A stretch of DNA of 64,000 nucleotides from Roseiarcus sp963759955 (GCA_963759955.1 CAVXCA010000056.1:310001-374000), one strand, 5' to 3'. Counted from the stretch's first letter, positions 17,931-26,572 are shown. Program-made: numbers and translations. Notes: generated by a model not told the origin, from the sequence alone.

Positions 17931-18454
17931 TGCACGACCAGGGTTCGGATGATCAGTTCGCTCACCTTGCCGCCGGAGCGGATCACGGCGCGCTCGTTGA
18001 GATCCTGTCTGACATTCTGCAATCCGACCGGGCCCTCGATCTGCGACAAAGTGGCGGTGTGCAAATAGGCGAGTTCGTCGCCAGCGATCTCTGCGGCCAC
18101 GGCCTCGGGATGGGGCAGAGCCGCGGCGTCGTAAACGATCGTCGCTTCAAGGCGAATCCAGGTGTCCTGAGGCGACCCGAGGTTGGTGACGATCGGCGGC
18201 ATCTCGAACAGACCGGCGCTCGGCGGCACGACGCCGCCGGGCGCCGAATCGCTTTTTTCGACCGGCGCAGCCGGCGTGGGCGGGATTGCGAACAGGGCGC
18301 CCATCGCCGCCGCGATCACGGTGACGACGAGCGTTGCGAGGATCGTTTGCTTGAGCGATGACGGCGGCGCCGGCGCCGGCGCCGGCGCCGGCTCGGGCGC
18401 AGGCGTCTCCGACAGGTCGGCGAGGTCGTTGAGGTCTATAGCTACGGCGGCCAT
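17927..18454 (-). CDS. fliL: Flagellar basal-body stator-associated protein FliL
   Basis: A 175-residue inner-membrane protein. A cytoplasmic Pro-Ala stretch at about residues 18-31 comes from a GCCGGC hexamer repeat. One membrane segment follows (LKQTILATLVVTVIAAAMGALF), then the periplasmic stomatin-like domain with PPIVTNLGSPQDTWIRLEAT and the final strand SELIIRTLVVQ. FliL surrounds the MotAB stator and tunes torque. It is coupled to fliP by ATGA and starts 21 bases after the flgH stop position. Confidence 0.85.
   Translation of the reverse strand: MAAVAIDLNDLADLSETPAPEPAPAPAPAPPSSLKQTILATLVVTVIAAAMGALFAIPPTPAAPVEKSDSAPGGVVPPSAGLFEMPPIVTNLGSPQDTWIRLEATIVYDAAALPHPEAVAAEIAGDELAYLHTATLSQIEGPVGLQNVRQDLNERAVIRSGGKVSELIIRTLVVQ
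18369..18392. repeat. Hexanucleotide tandem repeat (GCCGGC)x4 within fliL
   Basis: Four perfect GCCGGC units inside fliL encode the Pro-Ala run before the membrane segment. Because the unit is six bases, gain or loss of copies would keep the reading frame and only change the length of the cytoplasmic linker. Confidence 0.8.
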
Positions 18455-18475
18455 CGAGCGATCGTCCCTGATGTT

Positions 18476-19199
18476 TCAGAACGGCTTCACGAAATCGTAA
18501 ATCTCCTGGCCCCACGAAGGCTGCTGGACTTCGCTCAATCGGCCCCGCCCGCCATACGAGATGCGCGCTTCGGCGAACTCGATCGTAGGCGACCGTGTTG
18601 TTGCGGGCGATGTCCGACGGACGCACGATGCCGGCGACAGTGAGTTGCCGCAATTCGTAGTTCACTCGCACCTCCTGCGAGCCGTCGATGACGAGGTTGC
18701 CGTTGGGCAAGACTTCAGTGACCACCGCGGCGATCGACACTTGGATCTGTTCCTGACGATCGATGTTGCCCTGGCCTTGCGTCGACGACGTCGACGTGGT
18801 GCCCAGAGTCAATTTCGAAGGCTGGGACGACGAGGAGCTTGAGCCGCCCTGCGTGTAACCCCAGTCGGCGTCGAACTCCGTAGTCGCCGACTTTGAACGA
18901 TCCGTGGCGTTGTCGAACGTGGCCTTGTCGTTGATGGAGATGATCACCGTAACGATGTCTCCGACCTTGGTGACGGTTTGATCCGTATACAAGTTGATCG
19001 GCGGCGACCCGGCGCCAGGGGCTCGCTTGAGGTCGAGAGCGCCGGCGACCTCTTCGTCGTTGGCCCGCGCGCTCGCCGCCGCCAGCCCGCTGCCGACCGG
19101 CGAAAGCTTGGGCATGAAGTCCGCAGGTCCCGCGGCGCAGCCGGCCAGATTGGACGCGAGCAGCGCGATCAGAAGAACTCTTCGCCTGGGTGCGCGCAT
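18476..19199 (-). pseudogene. flgH: flgH, flagellar L-ring protein, one-base frameshift near the 3' end
   Basis: The first 207 or so residues are a normal FlgH: lipoprotein signal LLIALLASNLAGC with lipobox Cys, then INLYTDQTVTKVGDIVTVII, VTEVLPNGNLVIDGSQEVRV and LRQLTVAGIVRPSDIARNN. After NNTVAYDR the frame changes. In the next frame the expected ending AEARISYGGRGRL ... GQEIYDFVKPF continues to a TGA at 18476-18478. The four bases at 18575-18578 occupy the place of one codon, so one base is extra. Read as is, the protein runs out of phase through fliL to 18147 and lacks the conserved C-terminal part. Total length with one base removed is 240 codons plus stop, normal for FlgH. ATG at 19199 overlaps the motE stop (TGATG). 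A sequencing or assembly error is possible. Confidence 0.85.
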
Positions 19200-19717
19200 C
19201 ACGACTTCTTTTCGTCGGCGCCGGACAGGATGCCAGTCAATTTGCCCGCCTTCTCCGCGTCCATTTCATTGAGGATCGCGCTCGCCGTGTTCGGTTTGAG
19301 TTTGCCCAGAATCGAGACGGCGGTCGCGTCGTCCATCAACGCCAACTGTCCGGCGGCGGCTTCTGGCTCCATCTTGCTGTAGATCGCGACGACGTCGTCG
19401 CTCGCCGCGTTCATCAGGGTTTCGCGTTTGGTCACCCATTCGCGCGCTTCCGCCTCCTTCTTGTCGAGTTCGGCGATGCGTTGTTTGAGCTGCGCTTCCA
19501 ACTCCGTCAAACGCTTCGCCTCCAGCGCGATGCGCGCTTCGGCGGCAATCGGCGCGACATTGGCGCAATAGCGCTCGACGCCGCCGTCGGCGCTCTTCTC
19601 GAGCGCGGCGGTGTTGAACTTTTGCTTCCCGTCGTTCTGGGCGAGGGCATGGCTTGCGAAAGCGGCGGTCAACGCGAGCGCGCCGATGGCGAAGAAGCGG
19701 TTGGCGGCTGTGGGCAT
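19199..19717 (-). CDS. motE: MotE, periplasmic chaperone of the MotC motility protein
   Basis: A 172-residue exported protein with signal peptide MPTAANRFFAIGALALTAAFASHALA. A predicted coiled coil follows (EARIALEAKRLTELEAQLKQ, continuing to about residue 100). The C-terminal module VAIYSKMEPEAAAGQLALMD and AVSILGKLKPNTASAILNEM is the MgtE-N-like repeat seen in MotE. In Sinorhizobium MotE stabilises MotC in the periplasm; motC is present here at 35678-36856. The gene lies between flgI and flgH, the rhizobial position. Confidence 0.85.
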   Translation of the reverse strand: MPTAANRFFAIGALALTAAFASHALAQNDGKQKFNTAALEKSADGGVERYCANVAPIAAEARIALEAKRLTELEAQLKQRIAELDKKEAEAREWVTKRETLMNAASDDVVAIYSKMEPEAAAGQLALMDDATAVSILGKLKPNTASAILNEMDAEKAGKLTGILSGADEKKS

Positions 19718-19789
19718 GGCGACGGCGCTAACGTAGAGGAACTCGATGCGGGCAACTTGCCGCGCACGCCTTGCGCCGGGCTGACCCGG

Positions 19790-20887
19790 CTATTCCACGA
19801 TGAGTTCGGCCTGCAATGCTCCCGCCGTCTTGATCGCCTGGAGAATGGCGATGATGCCGCTCGGCTTGACCCCGATTCGATTGAGACCGTTCACCAGCGT
19901 GCGCAGGCTCGCGCCTCCGACGATCGCCACTTGGCCACCCTGCTGTTCGACGTCGATCTGCGTGCGCGGTGTGACGACTGTCTGGCCTTGCGAGCGCGGC
20001 GCCGGCTGGGAGACCGTTGGGGTCTCCGTGACTCGCACCGAAAGGGTTCCGTGCGTAACCGCAACCGTCGAAATTTGCACGTCCTGACCGATCACTACGG
20101 TGCCGGTTCTCGCGTCGAGCACGACGCGCGCCGCGGTGTCGGGCTCGACCGCCAGTTCACCGATCTCCGCCATGTAACGGGTTACGCTGATTTCCGGCGG
20201 GCGGAAAAGTTCGACGGCCCGACTGCCCATCTCGAACGCCGAGCGGCGGCGGAATCGTCGTTGCGAATAGGTGTTGACCGCGTCGACGATCCGCACGGCG
20301 GTGTTGTAGTCGGGATTTTTCAATTCCAGGATCAACCGCAATTCGTCGGGCGGCGCAGGCACGGCTTTATCGATGATCGCGCCATTCGAGATTCGCCCGG
20401 CCGTCGGCACCCCTTGCGACAAGGTTTGCGCCTGACCGGCGACGTCGAAGCCCGTGACCGAAACCGCGCCTTGCGCGCTCGCGTAGACCTCGCCGTCGGT
20501 CCCCGACAATTGCGTCAGCAACAACGTGCCGCCCATAAGCGAGGGAGCGTCGCCGAGCGCCGAAACAGTCACGTCGAGACGCGAGCCGATGTCCATACCG
20601 GCCGGAAGGTCCGCGGTCACGATCACCGCGGCCACGTTACGATTGCGCAACGCGGTGCCGCGCACGTTGACGCCCATGCGATCGAGCATCGCCTGAATCG
20701 CCTGCTCGGTGAACGGCACGTTGCGCAACGTGTCGCCGGTGCCTTGCAGACCGACCACCAGTCCGTAGCCGATGAGCTGATCGTCGCGCGCGCCGCGCAA
20801 CGACGTGATGTCCTTGATGCGGACCGCCGCCAGCGCCTGGCCCGCGAATGCGCAAAGAATCAGGGTGAGGATCAAGCGTCTCATCAC
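19790..20887 (-). CDS. flgI: Flagellar P-ring protein FlgI
   Basis: A 365-residue exported protein with signal peptide MMRRLILTLILCAFAGQALA. The body starts VRIKDITSLRGARDDQLIGYGLVVGLQGTGD (given in parts: VRIKDITSLRGARD, GYGLVVGLQGTGD), unmistakable FlgI, and ends LQAIKTAGALQAELIVE. It builds the P ring in the peptidoglycan layer around the rod. It overlaps flgA by four bases, fitting coupled synthesis of the ring subunit and its chaperone. Confidence 0.94.
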   Translation of the reverse strand: MMRRLILTLILCAFAGQALAAVRIKDITSLRGARDDQLIGYGLVVGLQGTGDTLRNVPFTEQAIQAMLDRMGVNVRGTALRNRNVAAVIVTADLPAGMDIGSRLDVTVSALGDAPSLMGGTLLLTQLSGTDGEVYASAQGAVSVTGFDVAGQAQTLSQGVPTAGRISNGAIIDKAVPAPPDELRLILELKNPDYNTAVRIVDAVNTYSQRRFRRRSAFEMGSRAVELFRPPEISVTRYMAEIGELAVEPDTAARVVLDARTGTVVIGQDVQISTVAVTHGTLSVRVTETPTVSQPAPRSQGQTVVTPRTQIDVEQQGGQVAIVGGASLRTLVNGLNRIGVKPSGIIAILQAIKTAGALQAELIVE

Positions 20888-21348
20888 CCGCCGCTCACGC
20901 GCACTGTGCCGTCTGGTTGGACCGCCCCCGACACCGTCACGCCGCTGTCGCTGTTGCGCACCTTTATGACTTCGCCGGCCACGCCGTCCTGCAAGGCCGC
21001 GCCCGTGGTGACGATCGTCAGTCCGCCTTCCGTATAGACGAGGTTGACTTCGGCGCCGTTGGCGACGAGGCGCGGATTGCTGATGCCGTCGAGCGGAATC
21101 GCGGCGCCGGGCAATAGGGTTCGCCGCGCTACCTTGCCGACCAAGGCGAACCGCGTCTCGGCGAACGGACCAAGTCCTGTCGCTGTCTCAGCCGGGTGGT
21201 CCGCGAGCATATCGTCGCGGATGATGTCGCCGGGATAGATGACGACGCTGGGGGTCGGCAAGGCTACGTCTTGCGCCAACGCGCCAAGGTCGGGCACAAG
21301 CCACAACCCCAACGAGGCCAGCAGGGCGGCGATCCGGTTCACGCGCAT
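20884..21348 (-). CDS. flgA: P-ring assembly chaperone FlgA
   Basis: A 154-residue periplasmic protein with a signal peptide (residues 1-25, ending near GALA). The SAF-like domain includes VVIYPGDIIRDDMLAD and the chaperone core GKVARRTLLPGAAIPL. The C-terminus IKVRNSDSGVTVSGAVQPDG is typical of FlgA. It is shorter than the enteric protein, as usual in Rhizobiales. It starts 12 bases after flgG and overlaps flgI. Confidence 0.88.
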   Translation of the reverse strand: MRVNRIAALLASLGLWLVPDLGALAQDVALPTPSVVIYPGDIIRDDMLADHPAETATGLGPFAETRFALVGKVARRTLLPGAAIPLDGISNPRLVANGAEVNLVYTEGGLTIVTTGAALQDGVAGEVIKVRNSDSGVTVSGAVQPDGTVRVSGG

Positions 21349-21360
21349 GACGCGGTCTCC

Positions 21361-22149
21361 TTAGCTCCTCATATTCGATATCGTTCCCGACATCTGATCG
21401 GCGGCCTGAATCACCTTCGAATTCATTTCGTAGGCGCGCTGCGCGGCGATCAGGTTGGTGATTTCCGACACCGGGTCGACATTCGAAGCTTCCAGATATC
21501 CCTGCTGAACGATGCCGAACGCCGTATCTCCGGGAACGCCGACCGTCGGCTGACCCGACGCCTCCGTTTGTTGAAAGAGATTGCTCCCCAGCGCCTGAAG
21601 CCCCGCTTCGTTGATGAAATTGGCGATCGTCATCTGGCCGAGCTGTTGGGGCGCCGTTTGCCCGGCGACCGTCGCGGTCACCAGGCCCGTTTGGCTCACG
21701 GTGACGCTCGTCGCGTTGGCCGGGATCAGAATCGCCGGGGTCACGGTATAGCCGTCGGAGGTCACCAATTGTCCCGTCGCGTTGGTGTTGAAGGCGCCGT
21801 CGCGGGTATAGACGGTGTCGCCCGCAGGGGTCGTGACTTGGAACCAGCCGCGGCCATTGATCGCGAGGTCGAGCGAATTGCCGGTATTTGTCAGCGCGCC
21901 TTGGATTTGCAAGCTGCGGATCGCCGCCGTGCGCACGCCCAGTCCCACTTGCGCGCCTTCGGGCACCGTGGCGTCGCGACCGCGGCTGCTGACGCCCATC
22001 ACGCGTTCGGTCTGATAGATCAGATCGGTGAATTCGGCGCGCGAACGCTTGAACCCGGTGGTGTTCAGGTTGGAGATGTTGTTGGCGATGACCTCGAGAT
22101 TTTGCTCTTGGGCGTTCATGCCCGTCGCCGCTATCGCAAGCGCTCTCAT
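21361..22149 (-). CDS. flgG: Distal rod protein FlgG
   Basis: A 262-residue axial protein. It opens MRALAIAATGMNAQEQNLEV with IANNISNLNTTGFKRSRAEF next, has the core INGRGWFQVTTPAGDTVYTRDG around residue 95, and ends NLIAAQRAYEMNSKVIQAAD. These are the FlgG signatures. It forms the distal rod. The gene order fliE-flgG-flgA-flgI is standard for rhizobia. Confidence 0.94.
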   Translation of the reverse strand: MRALAIAATGMNAQEQNLEVIANNISNLNTTGFKRSRAEFTDLIYQTERVMGVSSRGRDATVPEGAQVGLGVRTAAIRSLQIQGALTNTGNSLDLAINGRGWFQVTTPAGDTVYTRDGAFNTNATGQLVTSDGYTVTPAILIPANATSVTVSQTGLVTATVAGQTAPQQLGQMTIANFINEAGLQALGSNLFQQTEASGQPTVGVPGDTAFGIVQQGYLEASNVDPVSEITNLIAAQRAYEMNSKVIQAADQMSGTISNMRS

Positions 22150-22177
22150 GCTTCGATCTCTCTGTTATGCGGATGCG

Positions 22178-22495
22178 TCAGATCGCCATCCGCGAGATTT
22201 CCTGATAGGCGGAAACGGCCTTGTCGCGGATCGCGAGCGTCTGTTGCAGCGTGCGTTGCGCGCCCATGATCGCCTCGACGACCTTGAACGGCTGCATGGT
22301 CCCTTGCAGGCCCTGAATGGCCGCCGCCTCGCCCGATTGCATCGAGCCGATCGCGTCGTTGGCGACCTGGCCCAGCGCCTGCGTGAAACTCGTTCCGGAA
22401 CTCGCCGTCGAGGCGGCGCCCGCCGCGCTGTGCGAAGCGCCCGCTTCGAGTCGTGTCCCGACCGCGCCGAGCGCGGATACGCCTTCAATCGCCAT
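22178..22495 (-). CDS. fliE: Hook-basal body protein FliE
   Basis: A 105-residue helical protein ending PFKVVEAIMGAQRTLQQTLA then RDKAVSAYQEISRMAI, the FliE signature. It links the MS ring to the rod. I start at ATG 22495 (MAIEGVSALG). The frame stays open another 177 bases upstream, but that stretch has no family match. The gap to flgC is 231 bases, larger than the few bases usual between these genes. Confidence 0.9.
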   Translation of the reverse strand: MAIEGVSALGAVGTRLEAGASHSAAGAASTASSGTSFTQALGQVANDAIGSMQSGEAAAIQGLQGTMQPFKVVEAIMGAQRTLQQTLAIRDKAVSAYQEISRMAI

Positions 22496-22726
22496 TTTGT
22501 TTCCACGCGCCAACCCCGGCATGGATGCCGAAGTCCAGCGCGTCTCCCTTGCTCGAATGATGTACCACGTCGATTTCTTGCGGTGGGGCTTCGCGGCGCC
22601 GATCGCCGAATTGCGCGGCCGGGCCGTGTCGGGCGCAATCCGGGAACACCATGGAGCCTCCAATGAAGACAAGCTGACCAGAGGCTCGCGCCCCGTTGAA
22701 TGCGTCGGATCGGCCGGCCGTCCGTC
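22496..22726. other. Unusually wide flgC-fliE intergenic gap
   Basis: These 231 bases lie between the flgC stop and the fliE ATG on the same strand. No convincing gene or RNA was seen. A leader or secondary promoter for fliE-flgG is possible. Confidence 0.4.
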
Positions 22727-23146
22727 TCAAACGTCCTTGAGCAAGTTGACGGTCATGCCCAGCAGGTCCGCCGATTGCTTGGCGACCTGCAAGTTGGCCT
22801 CGTAGGTTCGGTTGGCCTCGCGCATGTCGGCCAGTTCGGTCAGCACATCGACGTTCGGCATTTTCACAAATCCGCTTTCGTCGGCCGCGGGGCTGCCGGG
22901 ATCGTGCTCGATCTTGAACGGGCTGTCGTCGAGGCCGATGCTCTTGACGCGCACCAGGGACAGCCCCGCCGCCCGATCCATCTCGTTGTCGAACGAAACC
23001 GTCTGGCGCGTGTATGGATCGGCGCCCGGCGTGGTCCCGGTCGATTGCGAGTTCGCGATGTTCTCCGAAATGATGCGCAGTCGCACCGACTGCGCCTCCA
23101 GACCGGCGCCGGCGATTTTCAGCGAAGATTGTAGGGGATCGGCCAT
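22727..23146 (-). CDS. flgC: Proximal rod protein FlgC
   Basis: A 139-residue rod subunit starting with SLKIAGAGLEAQSVRLRIIS and ENIANSQSTGTTPGADPYTR, and ending VDVLTELADMREANRTYEAN ... LLGMTVNLLKDV. These are FlgC features at normal length. It lies six bases after flgB on the minus strand. Confidence 0.93.
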   Translation of the reverse strand: MADPLQSSLKIAGAGLEAQSVRLRIISENIANSQSTGTTPGADPYTRQTVSFDNEMDRAAGLSLVRVKSIGLDDSPFKIEHDPGSPAADESGFVKMPNVDVLTELADMREANRTYEANLQVAKQSADLLGMTVNLLKDV

Positions 23147-23152
23147 CGTCGT

Positions 23153-23530
23153 TCACTTCAACGCCGACATCATCATTTGATGGATGGCGCGCTTGACGTT
23201 CGTGGCCATCGAGTAGTCGCGATTCACGTCGCCGAGCTTGATCATCTCCTGCTCAAGGTTGACCGAGTTGCCGGACAAGGTTTCGTCCGTAGGGTCGCTT
23301 TCCACGACGCGCGCCGCGTCGAAATCATCCTGCGTCGGCGTCATGTGCCCTGGATTCGTCGAAACCATCGTGACTTGCGTGCTGTCGAGCACCGCCGAAA
23401 ACGGTTGCAGATCGACCGCATGATAACCCGGCGTGTTGGCGTTGGCGACGTTGCTCGCGATGAGCAATTCACGCGCCGACAGCCACTGGGTGCGCTGCGA
23501 GGCAAGCTGAAGAACATAGGGTTGAGACAC
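23153..23530 (-). CDS. flgB: Proximal rod protein FlgB
   Basis: A 125-residue rod subunit with ELLIASNVANANTPGYHAVD at about residues 21-40, the FlgB N-terminal motif. The middle is GHMTPTQDDFDAARVVESD and the end is INVKRAIHQMMM-like (VKRAIHQMMMSALK). It begins the flgBC-fliE rod group. A 35-base gap separates it from the unknown gene upstream. Confidence 0.92.
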   Translation of the reverse strand: MSQPYVLQLASQRTQWLSARELLIASNVANANTPGYHAVDLQPFSAVLDSTQVTMVSTNPGHMTPTQDDFDAARVVESDPTDETLSGNSVNLEQEMIKLGDVNRDYSMATNVKRAIHQMMMSALK

Positions 23531-23565
23531 GCGTCAAATCCCATCCATCGGATCGTGCCTCGAGG

Positions 23566-24078
23566 TTACGCGTTCGGCCTTGCTCCAGGCTTGCGCCACG
23601 GCCGCGCGCCGCCCGACGCGGCCGCGGCGCCGGCGCTCTTGCTCAACCCGCGACGCGGTCGCAGCCGCGCACTGGCGATCGCGGCGGAAAGGCGCTGGTC
23701 CATCGCCGATCCGTCGAGATCCTGGTCGTCGAAGAGGACTTCGACGACATCTACCGCGGCGCGCTTGCGGCCGATCATCAAACGAAAGAACGCGCAGACC
23801 GCGGCGTGACGGAATTCCATGTCCAATCGGATGGTCGGCGTGGAATCCCACTGCACGTCGCACCCGGCGGACAGCGCGTATCGCAACGTGCCGCTCTTGA
23901 AGAACAGCTCGCTGGACGAATTGACCAGGTCGGCGATGTTGGCCGCTTGCTCGCCACGGATCATCAGAATCAGTTCGGACGGGTCGGCGAGACGCAATTC
24001 GGTCGCGACGTCGACCATCGCTTTGGCGATGATTTCTTCGTGAACCAGGCGTCGAGGTTCGGCGCGTCGATCGGTCAT
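23566..24078 (-). CDS. Conserved-looking flagellar-locus protein of unknown function
   Basis: A 170-residue soluble protein without signal peptide or membrane segment. I do not recognise a family. The first 125 residues look folded: RRLVHEEIIAKAMVDVATEL, ELILMIRGEQAANIADLVNS, LRYALSAGCDVQWDSTPTIR, LDMEFRHAAVCAFFRLMIGR. The last 45 residues are Arg/Ala/Gly-rich and probably disordered. It is placed between flhB (4 bases away) and flgB, so it is almost surely co-expressed with export and rod genes. A cytoplasmic accessory role in export is possible but not shown. Confidence 0.7.
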   Translation of the reverse strand: MTDRRAEPRRLVHEEIIAKAMVDVATELRLADPSELILMIRGEQAANIADLVNSSSELFFKSGTLRYALSAGCDVQWDSTPTIRLDMEFRHAAVCAFFRLMIGRKRAAVDVVEVLFDDQDLDGSAMDQRLSAAIASARLRPRRGLSKSAGAAAASGGARPWRKPGARPNA

Positions 24079-24082
24079 GGCG

Positions 24083-25171
24083 TCATCTATTCCTTCTCAA
24101 CGGCCAGGAGCCCTTCTTTTCCTGAATCAAGTGCACGATCTCGGCGACGGCTCGGTAGAATTCCGGAGGAATCGCGCTGTCCACCGCCACGGCGTCGTAT
24201 AACGAGCGCGCGAGCGGCTTGTCCTCGACGATCGGGATCGAGTTTTGCTCGGCAATTTCACGGATCTTCAGCGCGATGAGGTCCACGCCTTTGGCGAGCA
24301 CGATCGGCGCGCCCCCTTCCGCGCGAACGTATCGCATCGCGACGGCGTAATGCGTCGGATTGACGACCACCATCGTCGCCTTCGGCACGGCCGAGAGCAT
24401 TCGTTTGCGCGAACGATCGAGCCGAAGCGAGCGAAGGCGCGCTTTCACCATCCGGTCGCCTTCTGTCTGCTTGAGCTCTTCCTTGAGTTCGTAGCGGCTC
24501 ATGCGTTGATCGCGGCGCCAATGAATGCGCGCCCAAACAAGGTCGGCCGAGGCGACGACGAGGGTCGCCGCCAGCACCGCCGCAACGACGTCGACGCAGA
24601 TTTTGAGAATGCGCTGGGGCAAATCGCCGACGTCGAGAAACATCGCGGTCGTCAGAACGAATCGTTCCCCCTCGAGAACGATCGCGACGACGACGACGAC
24701 GATGACGATTTTCACCACGCTCTTGAGGAATTCGGTCCAGCCTTTCGGACCGAACACCCGCGACAGGCCGGCGTGGAGCGAAATTCGCGACAGATCGGGA
24801 ATGATCCGATCCGGTACGATGCGCGGGGGGTTTTGCGCGACCGACGCCACTACGCCGAAGACCATCAGCAGAATCACGGTTGGCGCCAGGAACTGCGCCG
24901 CAGCGATCGTCATGACTTCGCCGAGCGCGATCACGTCGCTCGCGCGCTCGAGCCTCCACCCCGCGGGGTCGTCGAGAAAGTGGACAAGCGTCCCGACGAA
25001 CTGTTCCGTGCGCGGCGGCAGCACGAACACCATGACGATCAGGATGGCGGCGAGCGAGGCGAGAATCGAGACCTCGCGGGAAACCGGCACGACTCCGCGC
25101 TCAAGCGCGTCGTGAAGCTTCTTGTCGGTCGCTTCCTCGGTCTTGCTGTCGGCGTCCCGATCGTCGCTCAT
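24083..25171 (-). CDS. flhB: Flagellar export switch protein FlhB
   Basis: A 362-residue protein with four membrane segments in the first 210 residues. The cytoplasmic domain has the autocleavage motif NPTH at about residues 271-274 (VVVNPTHYAVAMRY), which switches export from hook to filament substrates together with FliK. The N-terminus DDRDADSKTEEATDKKLHDA is typical. It lies downstream of fliG by 18 bases. Confidence 0.94.
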   Translation of the reverse strand: MSDDRDADSKTEEATDKKLHDALERGVVPVSREVSILASLAAILIVMVFVLPPRTEQFVGTLVHFLDDPAGWRLERASDVIALGEVMTIAAAQFLAPTVILLMVFGVVASVAQNPPRIVPDRIIPDLSRISLHAGLSRVFGPKGWTEFLKSVVKIVIVVVVVAIVLEGERFVLTTAMFLDVGDLPQRILKICVDVVAAVLAATLVVASADLVWARIHWRRDQRMSRYELKEELKQTEGDRMVKARLRSLRLDRSRKRMLSAVPKATMVVVNPTHYAVAMRYVRAEGGAPIVLAKGVDLIALKIREIAEQNSIPIVEDKPLARSLYDAVAVDSAIPPEFYRAVAEIVHLIQEKKGSWPLRRNR

Positions 25172-25189
25172 GGCTGCGTCCGAGTGGGG

Positions 25190-26218
25190 TTACGCCGTTT
25201 CGGCGCCTTCGGGCGGGGCGATCTCGATTTCGTTCCTTTGCGCCATCTTGAGCACGAGATCGACGATCTGCTTGCGCGCCTTGGCGATTTCGCGCTGCGG
25301 CGGCGCAAACGGGGTGGCGAGCTCGGCCTCGACGAGGCGGCGCGCGCGCGAAGCCATCGAGGAAAGCGCGACGTCGCGGAATTCTGCGTCGGTGCCGCGT
25401 AGCGCGAGCACGACTACCTCGGTCGGCAGCTTGTCGAACAGCGTGGCGCGCGCGCGTGGCGACAGGCGCGGCAAGTCGTCGAACGAGAACAGCATCTTCA
25501 TGACGATCTTCGCTTCCTTCGGTCGCGCCGCGGCGAGCGATTGCATGACGTCGCGCGCTTCCAGAGGTTCGAGATTGTTGATGATCTCGGCGATGCGCGA
25601 GTGGTTGTCGAGGCCGGAGGCGCGTGCCGAAAGCGTCGTCAGATCCTCCCGCACCGCGTCTTCGATGGCGCGTTGCGCCTCTTCGGAGAGCATCGGGCGC
25701 GAAATCATGGCGCACAAGACCTCATTGCGCGCTTCACGCGGCAAATGCGAGACGATTTGCGCCGCCAAGGCCGGGTTCAACTTGGAGAGAATGTAGGTCG
25801 CCGTCAGCGGATGTTCGTTCGCCAGGTACGCCGAGAGCACGGCTTCGGGAACGCTGCCCAGCGCCGTCCAGACATTTCTCTCGGCGGCGGCGAGCACATC
25901 CGACATGATGTCGGCGACCTGATCGGGCGGCACCGCGTCGGCCAACATTTCCCGCGCCTGCCCGACGTCGCCGAGAAGGTTGGCGCCGACCGAGAACTCC
26001 GACGTGAATTCCTCGACCAGCGATTCCAGGGTGGCCATCGATACGGCGCCGAGCTGCGCCGCCGCGCGCGTGACCTCCCGAAGTTCTTGCGGTTCGAAGT
26101 GTTTCAACAAGCGCGTCGCGGGCGGCTTGCCCATCGCGAGCAGGATCGCGGCGGCTTTCTGGGCGCCGGCGAATATGCGCGCGTCGTCGGACAATTCGGC
26201 GCCTGGATCCGTGTTCAT
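25190..26218 (-). CDS. fliG: Flagellar motor switch protein FliG
   Basis: A 342-residue three-domain protein. The N-terminal domain QKAAAILLAMGKPPATRLLK binds FliF. The middle domain contains ANEHPLTATYILSKLNPALA, the EHPQ-like patch that binds FliM. The C-terminal domain LFSFDDLPRLSPRARATLFD carries the charged torque helix. It sits between fliN and flhB. Confidence 0.92.
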   Translation of the reverse strand: MNTDPGAELSDDARIFAGAQKAAAILLAMGKPPATRLLKHFEPQELREVTRAAAQLGAVSMATLESLVEEFTSEFSVGANLLGDVGQAREMLADAVPPDQVADIMSDVLAAAERNVWTALGSVPEAVLSAYLANEHPLTATYILSKLNPALAAQIVSHLPREARNEVLCAMISRPMLSEEAQRAIEDAVREDLTTLSARASGLDNHSRIAEIINNLEPLEARDVMQSLAAARPKEAKIVMKMLFSFDDLPRLSPRARATLFDKLPTEVVVLALRGTDAEFRDVALSSMASRARRLVEAELATPFAPPQREIAKARKQIVDLVLKMAQRNEIEIAPPEGAETA

Positions 26219-26233
26219 CGCCTTTGGCCTCGC

Positions 26234-26572
26234 TTAAGCGGCGCGATCGTCGCGCGAAGAGGCGACGATCTCGATCAGGGAAACGCCATACCGAGCGCTT
26301 TCCTCGTCGACGACCACCACTTCGCCGCGCGCCACGATCCTGCCGTTGACCACAATGTTGACGGGGTCGCCGACTTTCTGGTCGAGCGAAATCACCGCCC
26401 CGCGACCGAGCTTCATGAGGCTCGCGACGGGCATCGTCGTCGCCCCGAGCACGACCTGCACGGTCACGGGAATCGAAAGGATCGCGTCGTATTTCGGCGG
26501 AGGCGACGACGCCGCGACGGTCGCGGAGTCCGGTTCTCCGGGCGCGCTCTGCGATTGAAGATTGTCATCCAT
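26234..26572 (-). CDS. fliN: Flagellar motor switch protein FliN
   Basis: A 112-residue protein. After a 35-residue flexible start, the SPOA domain reads ILSIPVTVQVVLGATTMPVA, LMKLGRGAVISLDQKVGDPV and IVVNGRIVARGEVVVVDE. I start at ATG 26572; the open frame further up lies in a non-coding gap before it. It forms the lower C-ring with FliM and may dock FliH. Confidence 0.92.
   Translation of the reverse strand: MDDNLQSQSAPGEPDSATVAASSPPPKYDAILSIPVTVQVVLGATTMPVASLMKLGRGAVISLDQKVGDPVNIVVNGRIVARGEVVVVDEESARYGVSLIEIVASSRDDRAA

Noticed and set aside
18147..18475. Out-of-phase extension of flgH through fliL as a real fusion
   Set aside because: The extended part is fliL read in another frame, rich in Arg and Pro, while the true flgH ending exists one base out of phase.
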